NCBI GenBank assembly: GCA_903848645.1
Contig: CAINGU010000024.1
Span: forward strand, 1-60,017
DNA: 60,017 nucleotides
From: an uncultured cyanobacterium
GTDB taxonomy: Bacteria > Cyanobacteriota > Cyanobacteriia > Cyanobacteriales > Nostocaceae
Direction: 5' to 3'
The notes beneath the pieces are model-generated. The model had not been told where the DNA came from, did not search any database, and saw only the letters and a list, made by a program, of their open reading frames with translations. The position numbers and the translations under genes are program-made. This document shows positions 54,527 to 60,017 of this stretch, piece by piece; within the stretch, counting starts at the first letter, position 1; each line of letters starts with the position of its first letter.

Positions 54527-54683
54527 ACTATTTTATCCTTTTATGCGGTATAGTTTGTTTCCAATTACCTTGATATTCTAACAAATTTACAACGTTGCAA
54601 GAGGTTTATTCTCATTTTTATACATAGGTTTTATATTTTAAGTCAGCTTGAATAAGATGAGGGATCTGATAAATCGGTGTTTG

Positions 54684-54766
54684 TGTGATTTTGGGGAGTG
54701 CGATCGCTTGTGGGATGATTTTGGGAATGCGATCGCTGTGGTGCAATTTTGAGGAATGCGATCGTA
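54684..54766. repeat. Three direct repeats carrying HIP1-type GCGATCG
   Basis: ATTTTGGGGAGTGCGATCGC, ATTTTGGGAATGCGATCGC and ATTTTGAGGAATGCGATCG repeat with a period of about 29-32 bases. They fill the middle of the 312-bp gap between the nuclease fusion and the antitoxin gene; no gene is seen there. Confidence 0.65.
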
Positions 54767-54838
54767 AAGCTGACCAAAGATATCGCCATAAAATAAAATA
54801 GAATAAAGGTAAATATAGCATTTGTTAAAATAACCTCT

Positions 54839-55066
54839 ATGTCCCTACAAGAGCTTAAAGAAAAAGCCTTTCAACTACCTGAGAGCGATCGCTTAGAACT
54901 CATCCGCGCAATCATCGAATCATTGCAAAATCAACCCAGTCAAAAATCTGAACGGACTCGCATAATTAAACAAATGAAAGGTTTATCAAAAACCAATCAA
55001 CCAGCACCAACCGATGAACAAGTAAATGCAATGTTAGAAGAACATCGAGTAGAGAAGTATCTTTAG
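54839..55066 (+). CDS. Small antitoxin-like protein, 75 aa
   Basis: The helical start MSLQELKEKAFQLPESDRLE and LIRAIIESLQNQP is that of addiction-module antitoxins found before PIN toxins in cyanobacteria; the acidic tail (TDEQVNAMLEEHRVEKYL) would bind the toxin. The stop overlaps a GTG that opens a PIN-type frame, but that frame is broken after 15 codons. So this is an apparent orphan antitoxin. Confidence 0.72.
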   Translation: MSLQELKEKAFQLPESDRLELIRAIIESLQNQPSQKSERTRIIKQMKGLSKTNQPAPTDEQVNAMLEEHRVEKYL

Positions 55067-55149
55067 TGAAAATTCTCATTGATACCAACATTATTTTAGA
55101 TTACTTGTTATAGCGAGAACCGTTTTTGTCAGATACAGAAATGTCATGA
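55066..55149 (+). pseudogene. Truncated PIN-domain toxin start
   Basis: From the GTG overlapping the antitoxin stop, the frame reads VKILIDTNIILDYLL, then TAG, REPFLSDTEMS and TGA. DTNIILDYL is the first PIN strand with the catalytic Asp; EREPF would follow in intact proteins, so the TAG replaced Glu. Nothing of the remaining 100 residues is seen before 55346. Confidence 0.72.
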
Positions 55150-55345
55150 AAATGTTAGAGATAAGGAATAAAATCAAACTTAATCCGCAGACATACAAAA
55201 TAGCCCAAAATAAGTTATTTTACAAAATACCCACACTTACGAAAATTAATTTTAATAGGAATATTCCTCCTTTCTCTGGAAGTAAATTAGGATAGATTCA
55301 ATAATACTCAGCTAATTGGTGTAATTACTGCAAGGATAGTCACTA

Positions 55346-56080
55346 ATGAGAGAAGCAAATAAAAATTTCAACCCTCTATTTACTTCAACAGAAGTAGAAA
55401 AAATGGGGTTAACCTGGTTAGTAGCAGCGGCTATAGTCACAGCAATTATGTGGCAAATACCCATAGGTAATTATATTTTATACCCATTTTCTATTCTAGC
55501 GACTTGGTTTCATGAAATGGGTCACGGTTTAATGGCTTTGATGTTGGGGGGACAGTTTCAACAATTAGAAATTTTTAGTAACGGTTCTGGCGTAGCTCAT
55601 TATACTTTGAGTAACACATGGGGATACCTTGGTATTGGCTTAGTCGCGGCTGCGGGTCCAATGGGTCCACCTATTGCCGGTGCAAGTTTAATTCTTGCTT
55701 CTCGGAGCTTGAAAACAACTTCCTTGAGTTTGAAGATTTTAGGTGGGTTTTTACTGCTATCTACATTAATTTGGGTGCGTTCTTGGTTTGGTTTTGTGGC
55801 CATTCCCCTGTTAGGTTTAATCATATTAGGAATTGCCTTAAAAACACCTCTTTGGGTACAAGGGTTCGCAATTCAATTTTTAGGTGTGCAAGCTTGTGTA
55901 AGTACCTATCATCAACTTGATTATTTATTTAGTTATACCGCTGGCCCCCTAGGACTATCAGATACAGGACAAATGCAACGATATTTGTTTTTACCTTATT
56001 GGTTTTGGGGATTATTAATGGCGATCGCCTCACTCATCATCTTAGTCCAAAGTCTTCGCCTTGCACATATCGAAAAATAA
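55346..56080 (+). CDS. M50-family membrane zinc metallopeptidase, 244 aa
   Basis: A multi-spanning membrane protein with the HExxH motif in WFHEMGHGLMAL (His56, Glu57, His60) inside the second hydrophobic segment. Further helices lie at about 30-48, 85-110, 120-150, 152-170 and 215-236. The M50B-like subgroup without PDZ domain is widespread in cyanobacteria; substrates are unknown. A second metal ligand Asp/Asn is not obvious to me, so activity is likely but not certain. Confidence 0.82.
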   Translation: MREANKNFNPLFTSTEVEKMGLTWLVAAAIVTAIMWQIPIGNYILYPFSILATWFHEMGHGLMALMLGGQFQQLEIFSNGSGVAHYTLSNTWGYLGIGLVAAAGPMGPPIAGASLILASRSLKTTSLSLKILGGFLLLSTLIWVRSWFGFVAIPLLGLIILGIALKTPLWVQGFAIQFLGVQACVSTYHQLDYLFSYTAGPLGLSDTGQMQRYLFLPYWFWGLLMAIASLIILVQSLRLAHIEK

Positions 56081-56140
56081 ACAACAAAATAAGCTGTTAC
56101 GCAGCTAAATTTGATAACCACAATTTACTTGAACTTTGTG

Positions 56141-56160
56141 GTGCGGGCATCTTGCCCGCT
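56141..56160. repeat. Palindromic repeat (GTGCGGGCATCTTGCCCGCT)
   Basis: Identical to the repeat at 692-711, lying between the M50 protease and tocopherol cyclase genes. Confidence 0.75.
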
Positions 56161-56177
56161 AGAATTATACAAACTAA

Positions 56178-57296
<1,119 letters not shown>

Positions 57297-57329
57297 AAAT
57301 ACTGCTATGATAATATTTGTGTTGTCCTT

Positions 57330-57403
57330 GGGGTTGTAGCTCAGTTGGATAGAGCGAGCGCCTCCTAAGCGCTAGGCCGTGCGTTCGATCCGCACCAATC
57401 CCA
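57330..57403 (+). tRNA. trnR: tRNA-Arg (CCU)
   Basis: The 74-nt cloverleaf has acceptor arms GGGGTTG/CAATCCC (one G-T pair) with discriminator A, D arm GTAGCTCAGTTGGATAGAGC, anticodon stem AGCGC/GCGCT and loop CTCCTAA giving CCT. The T arm is GTGCG-TTCGATC-CGCAC. No encoded CCA. Confidence 0.96.
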
Positions 57404-57432
57404 TTTGTATTCGCAAAATATTAGTTGTGAAT

Positions 57433-57451
57433 GGGCGCAGGCCCTGCGCCC
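57433..57451. repeat. Palindromic repeat (GGGCGCAGG/CCTGCGCCC), copy 2
   Basis: Same palindrome as at 9162-9180, between tRNA-Arg and the convergent aroG gene. Confidence 0.7.
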
Positions 57452-57458
57452 CTACGTT

Positions 57459-58502
57459 TTACTGTAATTTAGCGTGAGCAGCTAAAATAATTCTTTCTGT
57501 TTCTTCCCAATTGATACATTTATCAGTTACGGAAACACCATATTGTAAATCTTCTCGTTTTCCGGTAATTGGTTGGCTACCTTCATACAAATTCGATTCT
57601 AGCATCATACCGACAATGGAAGTATTTCCATCTACTATTTGCTGAATAATATTTTCAAACACCATAGATTGTAATCTGTAATCTTTATTAGTATTACCAT
57701 GACTACAATCAACAACTATTCTTGGTGATAAGTTAGCTGCTTTTAATTGTTCTTCTACTAATTGAATATTCTCTGCATCAAAATTAGGCTGAGTTCCACC
57801 CCGCAATATTACATGACCATGAGCATTTCCCCTAGTTTGAAATACGCTTACCTGTCCTTTTTGATTAATACCCAGAAAATTATGGGGTGTGTTCGCTGAT
57901 TTGAGCGCATTTACAGCAACTTGAATATTCCCGTCTGTACCATTTTTAAAACCCACCGGCATAGATAAACCACTGGCCATTTCTCGGTGTGTTTGTGATT
58001 CAGTTGTTCTTGCGCCAATTGCTGACCAAGATACCAATTCGCTGATATATTGAGGAATGATGGGATCAAGTGCTTCTGTGGCGGTTGGTAATCCTAATTC
58101 TGTCAACTTTAATAATAAGTTTCTGGCAATTAATATCCCTTTTTCTACATTAAAGGAATCATCCATTTCTGGATCATTAATTAATCCTTTCCAACCTACA
58201 GTAGTTCTAGGTTTTTCAAAATAAACCCGCATAATTAACAGTAGTTTATCTTGAACTTTTTGGGCTAATGCTTGCAATTTTTCCCCATATTCTATGGCTG
58301 CTTTAGGATCATGAATTGAACAAGGACCGACGACAATAAATTTACGCCGATTTTGAAAATCTAGAATATGTTCTATTTCTTGTCTGAATTTTAAAATTGT
58401 ATTTTCAGCAGTTTTTGTTAAAGGTAATTTTTCCTTCACTTCATTAGGAGTTAGTAAAACATGAGAACTCTTAATGTTAGTATTAATTAATTTGTGGATC
58501 AT
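57459..58502 (-). CDS. aroG: 3-deoxy-7-phosphoheptulonate synthase, AroG type I-alpha, 347 aa
   Basis: The same reaction as the type I-beta enzyme at 17356, but of the E. coli AroFGH class, which is feedback-inhibited by aromatic amino acids. Diagnostic stretches are FIVVGPCSIHDPKAAIEYGE, MRVYFEKPRTTVGWKGLIND, SWSAIGARTTESQTHREMAS, FKNGTDGN, ILRGGTQPNFD and VDCSHGNTNKDY. The length is standard. Monocistronic. The two classes together suggest separate control of aromatic flux. Confidence 0.95.
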   Translation of the reverse strand: MIHKLINTNIKSSHVLLTPNEVKEKLPLTKTAENTILKFRQEIEHILDFQNRRKFIVVGPCSIHDPKAAIEYGEKLQALAQKVQDKLLLIMRVYFEKPRTTVGWKGLINDPEMDDSFNVEKGILIARNLLLKLTELGLPTATEALDPIIPQYISELVSWSAIGARTTESQTHREMASGLSMPVGFKNGTDGNIQVAVNALKSANTPHNFLGINQKGQVSVFQTRGNAHGHVILRGGTQPNFDAENIQLVEEQLKAANLSPRIVVDCSHGNTNKDYRLQSMVFENIIQQIVDGNTSIVGMMLESNLYEGSQPITGKREDLQYGVSVTDKCINWEETERIILAAHAKLQ

Positions 58503-58714
58503 GGCAGAAATATTTTGAATTGTGTTATCCGGTAGTAATCCTATCTAAAATATTTGTGAAAACGTTTTTTCTGCTCTTTAAGTCTAAATTAGTTAAAAAA
58601 AACAAGTTGCACAAATTAGATCAGATGGCTATATGCAAGGGTCGATATATTAATATACACAGTTTTTGATAAAAATACAAGATAATGAATACCATAAGTT
58701 AGCCAAAAGGATCG

Positions 58715-58745
58715 TATCCCCAACTTCTTGAAGCAGTCGGGGATA
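58715..58745. repeat. Imperfect palindrome related to the post-thiC hairpin
   Basis: TATCCCCAACTTCTTGAAGC and AGTCGGGGATA; compare 50806-50828. It lies between the DUF1823 and aroG genes, in a 306-bp gap from 58503 to 58774 that otherwise shows only promoter-like AT-rich DNA. Confidence 0.6.
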
Positions 58746-58774
58746 TTTTGGGAAAATTGCTATAGTTAGCAAAT

Positions 58775-59152
58775 CTACTCAATTTTACCAGTGGTTATTA
58801 ACATATAGCTTAATAACCAATTTGCTGATGTAGCTCTGCGAGTTTGTCGAGGCCCAAATTCACCAATTTTGTAACCTTTAAAACCAAGTTTTTCCTTGAG
58901 TAGCTGTTTATTTTCTGGAGGAATAGAACGAGTTAATTTCATAATTGCTGGACGAGAATCAATAAAATCCGGTGGTTGGGGATATTCATCTCTCCATGTT
59001 GGTGCTACTTCACTATTAGTCCATGTGTCTGTAATGGGATTATAGCGATAACCCAGGTGATACCATAATAATTTTTTTACAGTATCATCATCAATTGTAT
59101 CATTAATAATTGCCCAAATTGTTTCTGTATTCAGCGGTGGAAGATTAGACAT
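58775..59152 (-). CDS. DUF1823-family protein, 125 aa
   Basis: A conserved soluble protein of cyanobacteria and plants, function unknown. It starts MSNLPPLNTETIWAIINDTI, and carries LLWYHLGYRYNPITDTW, WRDEYPQPPDFIDSRPA, LTRSIPPENKQLLKEKLGF and the hallmark GEFGPRQTRRATSANWLLSY. The frame extends to 59212, but those 20 residues are encoded by a GAACAGG heptamer array, so the ATG at 59152 is right. Confidence 0.83.
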   Translation of the reverse strand: MSNLPPLNTETIWAIINDTIDDDTVKKLLWYHLGYRYNPITDTWTNSEVAPTWRDEYPQPPDFIDSRPAIMKLTRSIPPENKQLLKEKLGFKGYKIGEFGPRQTRRATSANWLLSYMLITTGKIE

Positions 59153-59169
59153 AATTTTGAAGTAATAGC

Positions 59170-59197
59170 GAACAGGGAACAGGGAACAGGGAACAGG
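59170..59197. repeat. STRR array, four GAACAGG heptamers
   Basis: Four perfect units just upstream of the DUF1823 start. Related GGGAACA/TGTTCCC runs occur near 34700, 46893, 48132, 48281 and 48437. Confidence 0.85.
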
Positions 59198-59264
59198 TAA
59201 GAATTTTACCAATTACCAATTACCAGCTATTACAAATATAATCAGTGTTCAAACCCACAAAATA

Positions 59265-59900
59265 TTACTTACCAAATATCTCGGCAAAAAACTGCCGCAT
59301 AGCTTGCCAAGAACGCTGATCTGCGATTGAATTATAAACAGCACCTTTGGGATTATTTTTAGCTTCTGGGTTAGTAAAAGCATGAAGCGCACCACCATAG
59401 GATATTAATTGCCAGTCAACATTACCTAGACGCATTTCTCTTTGAAAAGCTTGCACTTGCTCTTCTGGGACAAAGGGATCATCAGCACCATGCAATACTA
59501 ATACCTTCGCTTTAATATTTTTAGCATCGTTAGGATCAGGCGTGTCTAAGTTGCCATGAAAACTAACTACACCCGCAATATTCGCACCACTTCGAGCTAA
59601 CTCTAATACTGTACCACCACCGAAGCAGTAACCAATGGCAGCAATGCGTTTAGAGTCAGTCAAGGGATACTTTTGTAAAACTTGTAACCCAGCTTTTGCC
59701 CGTTCACGCAGTAATTTCCGATCTTGACGATAAATAGTGGCTTGTTTGCCTGATTCTTCGATATTTTTTGGTCTAATTCCTTTACCATAAATATCGGCTG
59801 CAAAAGCCACATACCCCAACTTAGCTAACTGTTGGGTTCGTTTTTTGGCATAAGACTGTAAACCATTCTATTCATGCAATACTGTAGCCAAAAAAAGAGG
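59265..59900 (-). pseudogene. Dienelactone hydrolase family gene, N-terminally broken
   Basis: The alpha/beta-hydrolase core is intact: nucleophile Cys in GYCFGGGTVLE, Asp in LHGADDPFVP, His in GGALHAFT. But the frame upstream reads VLHE, TAG (59868-59870), NGLQSYAKKRTQQLAKLGYV. In the family this is HEWNGLQSY, so a Trp codon became a stop. Upstream of about 59900 the homology ends. At least 50 N-terminal residues, including the Glu-bearing strand, are lost. A start at an internal TTG (59819) would lack part of the fold, so I regard it as inactive. Confidence 0.72.
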
Positions 59901-59969
59901 ATGAAGAGAGGGCTGATGTAGTAGAGTTATAGTCTTCCAAAACAAAAACTCGAAACCAACACACAGCCC

Positions 59970-60017
59970 ATGTTTGATATCTTAACACTCTTGCAATGCC
60001 TACTACCAGAAATAAAA
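59970..60017 (+). CDS. Start of a possible transposase, cut by the window end
   Basis: The last 16 codons read MFDILTLLQCLLPEIK. This resembles the amino end of transposases common in Nostocales, and it lies where the dienelactone hydrolase homology is lost. Only 48 bases are visible, so the call is tentative. Confidence 0.35.
   Translation, partial: MFDILTLLQCLLPEIK

Noticed and set aside
54618-54821. 67-codon minus-strand ORF
   Set aside because: It reads through the HIP1 direct repeats and has no support.

Overview
The window comes from a filamentous, probably heterocyst-forming cyanobacterium (Nostocales type). The evidence is psaC, ndhM, a PAM68-type photosystem II assembly gene, a tocopherol cyclase gene and a small regulator of the Npun_R1517/Asr1734 heterocyst family. 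There are also many HIP1 octamers (GCGATCGC) and many tandem heptamer repeats (STRRs) and palindromic repeats between genes. The DNA is AT-rich, and several genes are broken, so the genome has been shaped by repeat insertion and gene decay. I cannot name the species.

Layout. 1-7.9 kb: cobU, a glycosyltransferase/acetyltransferase operon for a surface polysaccharide, tRNA-Gln, endonuclease V and a Wzz/BY-kinase chain-length protein. 8-13 kb: mostly conserved cyanobacterial housekeeping genes (SpoIID-like, YggT, rpsO, PAM68). 13-17.3 kb: accessory island with a dead Uma2 gene, a small helical protein next to an NB-ARC/TPR (NLR-like) protein that shares a C-/N-terminal motif with it, and a Phd antitoxin with a truncated toxin. 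17.3-25 kb: type I-beta DAHP synthase, fmt, psaC, glmS. 25-28 kb: an unknown membrane protein and an AAA ATPase/DUF4276 pair that looks like a defence module. 28.7-33.4 kb: response regulator, heterocyst regulator, ndhM, PP2C phosphatase.

33.4-42.5 kb, minus strand: the most unusual region. It is a ten-gene RiPP-like cluster holding a PqqD-type recognition protein, a lasso-type B2 protease, an HPr-kinase-like protein, two glycosyltransferases, a sugar epimerase, an ABC exporter, a nucleotidyltransferase and two 45- and 51-residue precursor peptides too short for ordinary ORF calling. The precursors have near-identical lasso-type leaders. Their Gly/Ser/Thr-rich cores lack the acidic residue a lasso ring needs, and no lasso cyclase is present. 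Both precursors and pqqD share a promoter box at the same spacing from the -10.

42.7-47.5 kb: CHAT-FHA protein, FHA-PrsW protease and PsiE. 47.5-60 kb: a decayed narB fragment, a Rieske protein, thiC with a TPP riboswitch, two more antitoxins beside disabled PIN toxins, a DUF4351 protein, a pentapeptide-repeat/Mrr-nuclease fusion, an M50 protease, tocopherol cyclase, tRNA-Arg, a second (type I-alpha) DAHP synthase, DUF1823 and a broken dienelactone hydrolase next to what may be the start of a transposase.
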